A stretch of DNA of 23,427 bases from JACZXC01 sp036447375. GTDB taxonomy: Bacteria > Myxococcota_A > UBA9160 > SMWR01. The notes beneath the pieces were generated by a model. It was not told the origin of the DNA. It saw nothing but the letters and a program-made list of their open reading frames with translations, and ran no database searches. The stretch is taken from assembly GCA_036447375.1 (NCBI GenBank), contig JAZFUU010000244.1:1-23427 (forward strand), read 5' to 3'. Numbering within the stretch: position 1 is the stretch's first letter; every line of letters begins with the position of its first letter. Below, piece after piece: positions 1 through 7,249 of the stretch. Position numbers and translations under genes: made by a program.

Positions 1-190
1 GGTGGTGCTGCATGAGATGGGCCACGCCCTCGGGCTGATGGGGCACAGCGACGATCCCGGGGACATCATGTTCCAGGGTGTCTCGGCACGGACCGGGAGC
101 GGCCTCAGCGAGCGAGATCGCAGAACCCTGCAAGACGTTTATGCCCGCGGCAACCGAAAGATCCGCGGCCGGCGGGGGCCTAACTACTGA
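1..190 (+). CDS. Matrixin-like zinc metalloprotease, C-terminal fragment
   Basis: Only the last 62 or so codons are inside the window; the gene begins to the left. The fragment carries the zinc-binding signature HEMGHALGLMGH (pattern HExxHxxGxxH, with three zinc-ligand histidines and the catalytic glutamate). An Ile-Met-Phe follows about 10 residues later, where metzincins have their Met-turn. This places it in the matrixin/metzincin peptidases, which are normally secreted or exported; the signal peptide would be upstream and cannot be seen. The tail is basic (KIRGRRG) and ends in TGA. The next gene on the same strand starts 42 bp downstream. The family call is firm from the motif; substrate is unknown. 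Confidence 0.85.
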   Translation, partial: VVLHEMGHALGLMGHSDDPGDIMFQGVSARTGSGLSERDRRTLQDVYARGNRKIRGRRGPNY

Positions 191-232
191 GGCCGCGCGG
201 ATGGTTGAGAGTCGTTAAGATTCGCCGGCGTC

Positions 233-934
233 ATGGAATTCGAGAGCTGGCAGGCTTTCTATAAAAGCGATTTTCAGGGCTTCGCCGCGCTGATCGTCGT
301 GCCGGCGCTTTTCCTCGCGTACCTGCTCGCGTCGAAGCGTTCACGCACTGCGGCGGACGCGTCCCCCGAGGCTCGATTCCTGCACGTCTACTGTCTGGTG
401 TTCTGCCTCGAGACCCTCGCCGATCCTTTCTTTACGGGCCCCCTCATCCAGTGGCTCGAGCTGGGAAGCCGTGCCAGCACGGCGATCATGATTCCTTTCG
501 TGTTGCTGGGCGACTTCCGGGTCTTCTTTCTGGTTTTCTTTCTCACTCGTGCCGGTGGCGAGTTTGGCCCGGTGGTCGGGAAGTCCGCGCTCTGGACCCT
601 GCTGGTTCCCGCGTTCGCCGTCTCAGCCAATGCGGGCCTCTCGCAGTGGCACCCGGATGCCAGCGGTCAACGGCTGTGGCTGATCTATGAAGCGAGTTTC
701 CTGGCACTGGCGCTTTTCCTGCGCAGCCGGGTGGCGTCGCGGTCGCTGCGCCGGATTCTCGTTTACGTGGCGGTCTACTACGGACTCTGGGCGACTTCGG
801 ATGTGCTGATTCTCTATGCCGGGCTCGACGCGGGCTGGTTGCTGCGCGTGCTGCCGAATCAGCTCTACTACTCGTTCTGGATTCCGATGGTCTACGCCAC
901 GCTCGTTGCGAAAGACGACCTGCGAGACCGTTAG
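233..934 (+). CDS. Seven-helix integral membrane protein of unknown function
   Basis: A 233-residue protein with about seven hydrophobic segments, at roughly residues 15-34, 48-68, 83-105, 118-136, 148-164, 175-197 and 206-226. Short loops separate them. A basic stretch (SKRSR) after helix 1 suggests that loop is cytoplasmic. Acidic residues occur within or next to helices (Glu60, Asp64, Asp94, Asp190), which may be functional. No signal peptide, catalytic motif or family signature was recognised. The ATG start has no strong Shine-Dalgarno sequence. The stop codon overlaps the convergent cytochrome gene's stop region by 4 bp. Function is not assigned. Confidence 0.7.
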   Translation: MEFESWQAFYKSDFQGFAALIVVPALFLAYLLASKRSRTAADASPEARFLHVYCLVFCLETLADPFFTGPLIQWLELGSRASTAIMIPFVLLGDFRVFFLVFFLTRAGGEFGPVVGKSALWTLLVPAFAVSANAGLSQWHPDASGQRLWLIYEASFLALALFLRSRVASRSLRRILVYVAVYYGLWATSDVLILYAGLDAGWLLRVLPNQLYYSFWIPMVYATLVAKDDLRDR

Positions 935-1770
935 TTGTTACCGGGGTCGCGTTTGCGATCCTTCATCGCCTCGAAATAGGCGACGAGCGCATCCAGATCT
1001 TCGTTCGATAGATGCAGGTGCGCCGGCATGCTGGTGTAGCGGAACGTGCGCGGATTGCGGACGAAGGCCTTGATCTGATCCGCCGGTCGGTACTCGACGA
1101 TGCTCTGGGGAACGTTGAGGTCGGGGCCGATGCGTCCACCCTCGCCGTTCACCGCATGACAGGCGACGCACTCGGACCGGAAGATGGCGAAACCCTGCCA
1201 GGCCGACGAGCGGGCCGGCGCGCCTTTGGGCAACGTGTTCGGGTACTCGGTCTCGAAGCGGGCGACTTCGATGCTCGCCAGCTGGTAGGGCCAGGGATAG
1301 CGGTGGATGTCGTTCTGTTGCGAACCGTTCCAGACCAGATAGAACGGGGCGGGATCCACCTGACGCCGATCGATCCGCTCCCAGCTCGGATCGTGCTCGG
1401 CATCGGCGAAGGCGAGGAAGCCGCCGTCTTCGAGAAGAACGGATCCCGACGCCGGCTTGACATAGCCGTCGCGGGCGCGCAGGAAAAAGTTCCGGTCTGC
1501 GAAGGTCAAGGCCGCCTCGCCGAAGCCGAGGGCGAGAACCTTGCGTAGGGGACAGGCTAGAAAACTCTTGCGCCGCCCGTAGTAGGGATCGTCCACCTCG
1601 ATCCGCTGGGTATTGCAGCGGGCCTCGAGAGCTGCCCGATCGATCGACCCGACCTCGGTGCCGTCGAGAAGGAAACGAAGCGTCGGTTCCTCGGAGCCGG
1701 CGCTGGCTTTGCCCATCGCGAAGACGATCGATAGAACGAGTGCCCCGGTGGTGATCCCCGAACTCTTCAC
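931..1770 (-). CDS. Exported c-type cytochrome with an N-terminal uncharacterised domain
   Basis: A 279-residue protein. Residues 1-25 form a signal peptide (basic start, hydrophobic core, cleavage near ASAGS), so it should act in the periplasm. Residues 30-175 form a separate domain with Cys52, Cys73, a DGYVKPASGS stretch and an aromatic FYLVWNG...RYPWPYQ region. This resembles the soluble domains found beside cytochromes in some molybdopterin-type oxidoreductases, but that is only an impression. Residues 190-270 are a class I cytochrome c domain: CVACH (Cys201, Cys204, His205) for covalent haem, with Met248 in YTSMPAH as the likely distal ligand. The GTG start at 1768-1770 overlaps the stop of the COG0523 gene as GTGA, so the two are probably translationally coupled. 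Electron-transfer partner unknown. Confidence 0.85.
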   Translation of the reverse strand: MKSSGITTGALVLSIVFAMGKASAGSEEPTLRFLLDGTEVGSIDRAALEARCNTQRIEVDDPYYGRRKSFLACPLRKVLALGFGEAALTFADRNFFLRARDGYVKPASGSVLLEDGGFLAFADAEHDPSWERIDRRQVDPAPFYLVWNGSQQNDIHRYPWPYQLASIEVARFETEYPNTLPKGAPARSSAWQGFAIFRSECVACHAVNGEGGRIGPDLNVPQSIVEYRPADQIKAFVRNPRTFRYTSMPAHLHLSNEDLDALVAYFEAMKDRKRDPGNN

Positions 1771-2645
1771 GACTCGTTCCGTTGAATGACCACCACACGG
1801 CCGAGAAGCGACGGCGGGGGGGCGTCTTCGACCTCCTTCAACTCGATGCGCGGCCCCACTCCCTGGACCAGACGCACGCCCTCGGCGGTTACCACGAAAC
1901 CCTTGCTGCGAAGCGCGTCCAGCTTTTGCAGCCGGGCACACAGCGCCTCGGAGGTGATCCCGGCCTCGAAGTTCAGCTCCTGGGTCCGGTAGCTTTCGTG
2001 TTCGTGGGGCGTCGATTCCGATTTCCGGCGCTGCGCCCGCAGGCCGTCGGGATCCGGTGGAAAGACCAGCGCGGGGTCGATGTTGGCGTGAACCGTGCGC
2101 AGAATGGGAGCCTCGGGCTCGATTTCGCGCAGGGTCGCTTCGATTCCCGGCAACGCGTCGACGGCGACGCAATCCGTCTGATTCAGCAACAGGAGGTCGG
2201 CGGAGGACACCTGCTGCTGGAAGGTCGTGTCGAGGTCGCGGGCCTCGGCGACCTGCTGTGCATTCACCATCACCAGGGCGACGTCATCGTCCACCCAGCG
2301 GGCCACCGGGTCGCGCCAGAGATTCAGCTGCACGTCGAAGGGAAGCGCCACGCCCGAGGTCTCGATGATCACGCGATCGGGATCCACGCGCCGGTGGAGC
2401 ATCTCCAGGGTGTCGATCAGCTCTTCGGACAGGCGGCAGCAGACGCAGCCGCCTTCGAGCTCGACGTAGGACTCCCCCGCTTGACCCAACAACGCCTGAT
2501 CGATTCCCAGCTCTCCGAACTCGTTCGAGATGACGGCGATGCGCAGGCCCGCAGACTGACCGTCTGCCAGCAGCCGACGCACGAGGGTGGTCTTGCCGGA
2601 ACCGAGGAAGCCCGACACCACCAGCGCGGGAATTTTTCGGGTCAC
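1767..2645 (-). CDS. COG0523 (CobW/ZigA-like) metal-chaperone GTPase
   Basis: A 292-residue cytoplasmic G3E-family GTPase. Walker A is GFLGSGKT at residues 12-19. NEFGELGID (41-49) and the family metal-binding motif GGCVCC (65-70; Cys67, Cys69, Cys70) follow. A Walker-B-like ETSG lies at 95-98. The base-recognition motif is NQTD (155-158) rather than NKxD, a variant that occurs in the family. A short C-terminal CobW_C-like region follows a charged linker containing His-Glu-His. COG0523 proteins use GTP to insert metal (Zn, Co or Fe) into client proteins; the metal cannot be deduced here. The start is GTG, 36 bp after the EEP-family gene. The GTGA overlap with the cytochrome gene suggests a joint role. 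Confidence 0.9.
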   Translation of the reverse strand: MTRKIPALVVSGFLGSGKTTLVRRLLADGQSAGLRIAVISNEFGELGIDQALLGQAGESYVELEGGCVCCRLSEELIDTLEMLHRRVDPDRVIIETSGVALPFDVQLNLWRDPVARWVDDDVALVMVNAQQVAEARDLDTTFQQQVSSADLLLLNQTDCVAVDALPGIEATLREIEPEAPILRTVHANIDPALVFPPDPDGLRAQRRKSESTPHEHESYRTQELNFEAGITSEALCARLQKLDALRSKGFVVTAEGVRLVQGVGPRIELKEVEDAPPPSLLGRVVVIQRNES

Positions 2646-2681
2646 GGGTGTGCGGCGCCGGCAGCGAGTCGCCTCGCCGGT

Positions 2682-3509
2682 CTAGGACTCTTCGAGCGGG
2701 TCGGAGCGAAGCTCCGCATACACCCCCCAGTGATCGGTCGGCCAGACGCCCGCCTTCTCGTCATTGAAAACCACCCGGCAGGATAGAAGCTGTCCCTCGC
2801 CGGTCGTCTTCGGAAAGCCCACAAAGATGTAGTCGATGCGGCGATTGGGCTCGAGGGCCTCGCGCGCGTAAGCATTTGCGTTGGCCCAGGTGTGCCCCGG
2901 CCCCCCGTCGCCGGCCATCCGCCACGCGTCCAGAAAACAGACACTGCGACCCTCGAGAGACTGGAGCCCCGTCACGTATCGGATCTCGGCCGACTCGGGC
3001 TCGGCGTTGAAGTCGCCCACCAGGATCGGAGGGAAGCCCTTGCGCGGTCGGTTCTGCAGCGCCAGATCGCAGACCGCCGCCACCTGCTTCTCGCGGATCG
3101 CCCCGTGGTTGAATTTCCAATTGAGGTGGGTGCAGGTGAAACCCACGGGTCCGAAGGGCGCGTCCACGGTCACCGAGAGGGCAGCGCGGGTCTCGCCATC
3201 GCCGCTGTCGGGAAGCCGAAGCTCTTTGCGTTCGCGGATCGGCCAGCGGCTGGCCACCGTGTTCCCGAACTTCCGCTTGTGGTCTTCCTCGCCCTCGCGC
3301 CAGAAGGGCGAAGCCCCCACGAATTCCAGCTGGTAGCCGCGGTCGGCTAAAAGCGAAGCGGCTTGGTCGCCATCCGGTCCGCACAAGACTTCCTGAAAGC
3401 CGATCAGGTCGGGATCGAGGCGATCGATCCATTCCCGCAAACGCTCGACTCGCCGGGCATAGGGGCCCGCGTCGTGCCAGAGGTTGAGGGACAAGACGGA
3501 CAGGGTCAT
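2682..3509 (-). CDS. Endonuclease/exonuclease/phosphatase (EEP) family hydrolase
   Basis: A 275-residue metal-dependent phosphoesterase of the DNase I/sphingomyelinase fold. The catalytic landmarks occur in order: Asn9 (SLNLWHD), metal ligand Glu40 (GFQEV), His128 (CTHLNW), Asp166 and Asn168 (VGDFNAEP), Asp226 (RRIDYIF) and the terminal Asp259-His260 pair (TDHWG). No signal peptide is seen, so it is probably cytoplasmic. The substrate could be a nucleic acid, a phospholipid or another phosphodiester; motifs do not separate these. The ATG at 3507-3509 is the first methionine before the beta-strand SVLSLNLW; longer upstream reading would extend into the aldehyde dehydrogenase gene. It lies 47 bp downstream of that gene and is probably cotranscribed. 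Confidence 0.88.
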   Translation of the reverse strand: MTLSVLSLNLWHDAGPYARRVERLREWIDRLDPDLIGFQEVLCGPDGDQAASLLADRGYQLEFVGASPFWREGEEDHKRKFGNTVASRWPIRERKELRLPDSGDGETRAALSVTVDAPFGPVGFTCTHLNWKFNHGAIREKQVAAVCDLALQNRPRKGFPPILVGDFNAEPESAEIRYVTGLQSLEGRSVCFLDAWRMAGDGGPGHTWANANAYAREALEPNRRIDYIFVGFPKTTGEGQLLSCRVVFNDEKAGVWPTDHWGVYAELRSDPLEES

Positions 3510-3556
3510 CCGTCCGCCTGAGTTTTCTTTGCCGCTGCGGGACTCAAGCCTTCCAC

Positions 3557-5065
3557 TCAGCCCAGGTTGACGATGACGTTCTTGACCTGGGTGTAGAGGT
3601 CGAGGGCGTGCCGCCCCATCTCGCGCCCGTAGCCGCTCTTCTTGTAGCCGCCGAAGGGAGCCGCCGCGTCGAAGACGTTGTGGCAGTTGATCCACACGGT
3701 TCCGGCTTGCAGGCCGGCGGCGACACGGTGGGCCTTGCCGAGGTCACGGGTCCAGACGCTCGCCGCGAGTCCGAAGCTCGTGTCGTTGCCCCGCTCGATC
3801 ACCTGGTCGAGGTCGTCGAAGGGTTGGACACAGACCACCGGGCCGAAGATTTCCTCGCGCACGATGCGCATTTCGTCATTCACGTTGTTGAAAACCGTCG
3901 GTCGAACGAAGTGGCCTTTGTCGAGGCCCTCCGGACGTTCGCTACCGCCTGCCACAATCTGGGCTCCCGCCTCGGTTCCGGATTCGATGAACCCGGTGAC
4001 TCGGTCGTACTGTTCGCGAGAGACGAGAGGACCCATCTCGGTCGCCGGGTCGAAGCCGTCGCCCAGTTTGGTGTTGCGAGCGATCTCGGTCACGCGTTCC
4101 ACCAGCTCGTCGCGGATCCGGGGCCCTGCGAACAGACGCGAGCCGGCGCAGCAGCACTGGCCGTGGTTGAAAAAGATGGCTCCCGCCACGCCCTCGGCGG
4201 CCAGCTCGAGATCGGCGTCATCGAAGACGATGGCCGGCGACTTGCCCCCGAGCTCGAGACTCACGCGTTTCAGGTTTCCCGCCGAGGCGCGCACGATTTC
4301 GTGGCCCACTTCGGTGCTGCCGGTGAACGCCACCTTGTCGACCTGGTCGTGGTTGGCCAGCGCCGCGCCGGCGTCGCCAAAGCCCGTCACGATGTTTACG
4401 ACCCCGTCGGGAAAGCCCACCTCGCAGGCCAGCTTGCCCAACAGCAGCGCGCTCAGGGGCGTCTGCTCGGCGGGCTTGAGCACGACGCAGTTTCCACAGG
4501 CCAGCGCAGCGCCCAGTTTCCAGGCCGCCATCAGCAGGGGGAAGTTCCAGGGAATGATTTGACCCACCACGCCCATCGGTTCGCGAAGGGTGTAGTCGAG
4601 AAAGCTCGACGCGTTCGGGCCGTTGATGGGAATCGTCTCGCCCCCGATCTTTGTGGTCCAACCCGCGTAGTAGCGGAAGTGATCGACGGTGAGTGCCACG
4701 TCTGCGGCCCGCGCCACGGCCAGGGGTTTTCCGTTGTCGAGGCTCTCGAGCTGGGCGAATTCTTCGCCATGCTCCTCGATCCGATCGGCGAACTTCCACA
4801 GGAGCTTGCCGCGCTCGCTGGGATTCATGTTTCGCCAGGGGCCCGCGTCGAACGCCCGACGGGCCGCTTTCACGGCGCGGTCGATGTCCTCGGCGCCGGC
4901 CTTCGCGGCCTGGGCCAGCGTCTGCTCGTTGGCGGGATTCTCAACGGCAAAGGTCTCGCCGGAGGCCGCGGGGGTAAAGCGGCCTCCAATCAGAAGCCCG
5001 TGCTTCTCGCCGAGGAACGTTTCGACCGACGGAAGGGGCTGGGGAATCGCGCTGGCGGCTGTCAT
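3557..5065 (-). CDS. NAD(P)-dependent aldehyde dehydrogenase
   Basis: A 502-residue, full-length member of the ALDH superfamily, which oxidises aldehydes to carboxylates. It shows the PWNFP segment (Asn173), a cofactor-binding FTGSTEVG (247-254), the general-base glutamate in ELGGKSP (Glu271) and the nucleophile cysteine within GQCCCAGSR (probably Cys305, the middle one). The closing EEIFGPV and PFGGYKKSGYGRE motifs are also present. It is closest in feel to ALDH1/2-type enzymes with broad substrate range. The ATG at 5063-5065 has GAGG six bases upstream. It is the first gene of the - strand group, with a CATAAT-like -10 about 35 bp upstream at 5102-5107. The actual aldehyde is unknown. Confidence 0.95.
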   Translation of the reverse strand: MTAASAIPQPLPSVETFLGEKHGLLIGGRFTPAASGETFAVENPANEQTLAQAAKAGAEDIDRAVKAARRAFDAGPWRNMNPSERGKLLWKFADRIEEHGEEFAQLESLDNGKPLAVARAADVALTVDHFRYYAGWTTKIGGETIPINGPNASSFLDYTLREPMGVVGQIIPWNFPLLMAAWKLGAALACGNCVVLKPAEQTPLSALLLGKLACEVGFPDGVVNIVTGFGDAGAALANHDQVDKVAFTGSTEVGHEIVRASAGNLKRVSLELGGKSPAIVFDDADLELAAEGVAGAIFFNHGQCCCAGSRLFAGPRIRDELVERVTEIARNTKLGDGFDPATEMGPLVSREQYDRVTGFIESGTEAGAQIVAGGSERPEGLDKGHFVRPTVFNNVNDEMRIVREEIFGPVVCVQPFDDLDQVIERGNDTSFGLAASVWTRDLGKAHRVAAGLQAGTVWINCHNVFDAAAPFGGYKKSGYGREMGRHALDLYTQVKNVIVNLG

Positions 5066-5372
5066 GGGGGACCTCGGAGTGGGAGGGACAAGCGGACTCC
5101 GATTATGCCCCATCGAGCCGCGGACTCGTAGGCAAACATCGTTCTGTCCGATAGCCAGAAAATCCCACGCGAGACTCCGTGCATTGCCTTGACCCGCGCG
5201 GATCCGTCGTGGGAGAGTCGCGAGCCTGGGATTAAACAGTGACGCGGGGTGAGAGATGGGTAGGCCGGCGGTGCCTCCGACAGGGGGCACCGCCGGCGCT
5301 CCATGGCCAGCGGACGTCGTCTCGAGGATCGCGCCATCGTTGAGTCTGACCGGGGCGGATACACTCCCTCGG
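5066..5372. other. Divergent intergenic region between ALDH and glycosyltransferase genes
   Basis: About 307 bp with no supportable gene. It holds a CATAAT -10-like hexamer for the - strand (5102-5107) without a clear -35 partner, and the perfect inverted repeat listed separately (5264-5297). An ATG at 5256 is in frame with the glycosyltransferase and preceded by GGGGTGAG. The peptide it would add is Pro/Gly/Ala-rich and would span the inverted repeat, so this region is treated as mainly regulatory. Confidence 0.5.
5264..5297. repeat. Perfect 12-bp inverted repeat with 10-nt loop
   Basis: Arms GCCGGCGGTGCC (5264-5275) and GGCACCGCCGGC (5286-5297) are exact reverse complements around a 10-nt centre. 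No T-run follows, so it is not a typical intrinsic terminator. It lies about 75 bp upstream of the preferred glycosyltransferase start. It could be an operator, an mRNA hairpin in the leader, or one copy of a dispersed palindromic element. Confidence 0.8.
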
Positions 5373-6128
5373 GTGCCCGACGTTCTCATCGTCGTTCCCT
5401 GTTTCAACGAAGCGAAGCGCCTGCCGGTAGAACGCTTTACCTCGTTCCCCGCAGTGGCGCCCTCGGTCCGATTTCTGTTCGTTGACGACGGCAGCACCGA
5501 CTCCACTCTCGAATTGCTGCGAAAGCTCCAGGATCGGGATTCCGAGCGTTTCGGATTGCTCGAGCTCGAGACGAACCACGGCAAGGCCGAAGCCGTGCGC
5601 CGGGGAATGCTGGCCGCGCTGAAGCAGCAGCCGTCCTACGCGGGGTACTGGGACGCTGACCTGGCGACGCCGCTGGATGCGATTCCCCGATTTCTGGCGC
5701 TTCTCGAAGAACGCCCGGCTCTGGAAATGGTCTTCGGATCGCGAGTCAAGCTACTGGGCCGCGTCATCGAGCGTCGCGCGCTGCGGCACTATGGGGGCCG
5801 TGTGCTCGCCACGCTCTCGTCCCTGGCGCTGGATCTCGCGGTCTACGACACCCAGTGCGGCGCCAAGCTCTTCCGGCGCAGCGAGGGGATCTCGGCTCTG
5901 TTCGCGGAGCCCTTCGTCACCAATTGGTTATTCGACGTGGAGCTGCTGGCGCGCTTCGTTCAAGGACGGCGCGGGACGGATCGGCCTCGCGCCGAGGACG
6001 CGATCTACGAATTCGCTCTCCACGAGTGGCGCGATGTTCCCGGCTCGAAAATTCGGGCTCGGGATTTTTTCGTGGCCCTCGCCGAGATCCTGCGGATCCG
6101 TCGCCGCTATTTTCGTGACTCGGCGTGA
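5373..6128 (+). CDS. Family 2 glycosyltransferase, Alg5/DPM1-like
   Basis: A 251-residue soluble GT-A glycosyltransferase. It opens with the family-2 strand VLIVVPCFNEAKRL, followed by FVDDGSTDS (Asp38-Asp39) and the nucleotide-sugar/metal motif DADLATP (94-100). GSRVK (122-126) and TQCGAKLFRR (160-169) are typical of dolichyl-phosphate glucosyl/mannosyl-transferase relatives. No membrane helices are present, unlike eukaryotic Alg5 with its N-terminal anchor. It likely transfers a sugar from a nucleotide donor to a polyprenyl phosphate at the inner membrane. The GTG at 5373 is chosen because family homology begins there. Alternatives in frame are TTG at 5340 and ATG at 5256. It converges with the luciferase-like gene. 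Confidence 0.82.
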   Translation: MPDVLIVVPCFNEAKRLPVERFTSFPAVAPSVRFLFVDDGSTDSTLELLRKLQDRDSERFGLLELETNHGKAEAVRRGMLAALKQQPSYAGYWDADLATPLDAIPRFLALLEERPALEMVFGSRVKLLGRVIERRALRHYGGRVLATLSSLALDLAVYDTQCGAKLFRRSEGISALFAEPFVTNWLFDVELLARFVQGRRGTDRPRAEDAIYEFALHEWRDVPGSKIRARDFFVALAEILRIRRRYFRDSA

Positions 6129-6146
6129 CTCGAGTCGCGGGCATCG

Positions 6147-6177
6147 CGATCGCTGACGCAGCGAAATTCAGCGATCG
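6147..6177. terminator. Candidate bidirectional hairpin between convergent genes
   Basis: Arms CGATCGCTGA (6147-6156) and TCAGCGATCG (6168-6177) pair perfectly over 10 bp around an 11-nt loop. They lie just after the glycosyltransferase stop, and the right arm includes the stop codon of the convergent luciferase-like gene. There is no clear T-tract on either side, so termination would have to be weak or factor-assisted. The structure is seen directly; the function is inferred from position. Confidence 0.35.
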
Positions 6178-7142
6178 AGCTGCGCGAGCAACTCCAGCGA
6201 AGCGGTCAGGTCTTCCGGCTCCAGGTCGGGAATGTGGATTCGCGCGATGAGGTGGGTCATTCCCAGGCTCTCGCGATAGCGGTGGATCTCGTCGACCACC
6301 CGATCCGGTTCGCCGGTCAGGGCCCAGCTGTCCACATCGTGGTCGGCGATTTTTCGAATGCTGGCGATGGAGGCTTTTGCCAGGGCGGCGGCTTGTTTTT
6401 TCAGGGCCTCGCGCGCGCGTCGCAGTACCGACGCGTTTCGACTCACGAAGATCGTTCGCATCACCGGAACCGCCAGCGATTCCGGCGCGGGGTCGGGCAG
6501 TGCCTCCCGGTGTCGGCGATAGTTCTCGACGAGCTGGGAGAACGGCTCGATGGGCGACGCCAAATAGGGTAGACCCAGGCGACCCGCCTGTGCGAGGGCC
6601 TTGGGTCCGAACGCCGCCACCCAGATCGGGGGATGCGGCTTCTGAACCGGACGCGGGGCCAACTGCACCGGCGTCGGCTCCGCGGTCCCGTCCGCCGATT
6701 CCCACGCGACGGCGTCGCCCCGCCACGCTTCGATAATGGTCTTGAGCGCGGCCTCGAATCGATCGCGCTTCTCCTTGCGCGGAACGCCGAAGGCCGCGAA
6801 CAGGGCCTTCCGAAACCCGCGGCCCACCCCGAGGATCACACGGCCATCGGAAAGTCGGTCGAGTACCGCCACTTCTTCGGCCACGTGGATCGGGTGGCGT
6901 ACGGGCAGCAAGAACGAAGTCGTGCCGAGTCGAAGTCGCTGGGTCCGGGCGGCTACCGCGGCCAGCCGCAACAGCGGTGCGGGGTTGGCGGTGCGTCCGG
7001 TGAAGTGACTCTCGGGAAGCCACAGGGACTCGTACCCGAGCTCCTCGGCGTGCTCGGCCTGTGCGGCCAGGGAATCGGCAGGTCCATCCCAGTCGTCTCG
7101 CCAGGGGGTCAGGCCGAGGTGGAGCCTGTCGGGAGTCGTCAC
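6168..7142 (-). CDS. Luciferase-like (LLM class) flavin-dependent oxidoreductase
   Basis: A 324-residue member of the bacterial luciferase-like superfamily, a TIM-barrel enzyme using FMN or F420. Family landmarks: ESLWLPESHF (38-47), the strand RLGTTSFLLPVRHP (71-84) and LDRLSDGRVILGVGRGFRK (94-112), which lines the flavin pocket. Later come PPIWVAAFGPKALAQAG and YLASPIEP. FMN and F420 use cannot be told apart with confidence. The start is GTG at 7140-7142. The gene diverges from the fatty-acid/steroid-type operon across 107 bp and converges with the glycosyltransferase. Its closeness to an acyl-CoA degradation operon suggests a redox step on a lipid or terpenoid substrate, but this is inference only. 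Confidence 0.9.
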   Translation of the reverse strand: MTTPDRLHLGLTPWRDDWDGPADSLAAQAEHAEELGYESLWLPESHFTGRTANPAPLLRLAAVAARTQRLRLGTTSFLLPVRHPIHVAEEVAVLDRLSDGRVILGVGRGFRKALFAAFGVPRKEKRDRFEAALKTIIEAWRGDAVAWESADGTAEPTPVQLAPRPVQKPHPPIWVAAFGPKALAQAGRLGLPYLASPIEPFSQLVENYRRHREALPDPAPESLAVPVMRTIFVSRNASVLRRAREALKKQAAALAKASIASIRKIADHDVDSWALTGEPDRVVDEIHRYRESLGMTHLIARIHIPDLEPEDLTASLELLAQLDR

Positions 7143-7249
7143 GCGCGGATCATCCGTCGGGCCGCTCGGTCTCGCAAGCAGCGAGCATTCCTCCGGCCGG
7201 ATCGAAGTCCGGATGGTGTAACATGTTCTATTCCCAGTTCGGACCCCCC

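Noticed and set aside
1782..2786. Plus-strand open frame of 334 codons opposite the COG0523 gene
   Set aside because: The COG0523 gene has all its GTPase motifs; the opposite translation has none.
3608..5131. Plus-strand open frame of 507 codons opposite the aldehyde dehydrogenase
   Set aside because: The opposite strand holds an intact ALDH; this translation is a compositional artefact.
5189..5217. TTGACC at 5189 as a -35 element on the + strand
   Set aside because: No plausible -10 hexamer lies 16-18 bp downstream.
5256..5372. Longer glycosyltransferase starting at ATG 5256
   Set aside because: Not excluded, but the added peptide is low complexity, spans a perfect inverted repeat and precedes the normal family start; GTG 5373 is preferred.
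5066..5584. N-terminal extension of the aldehyde dehydrogenase to 5584
   Set aside because: It would run through the divergent region and into the glycosyltransferase gene. The ATG at 5065 has a ribosome binding site and the normal family length.
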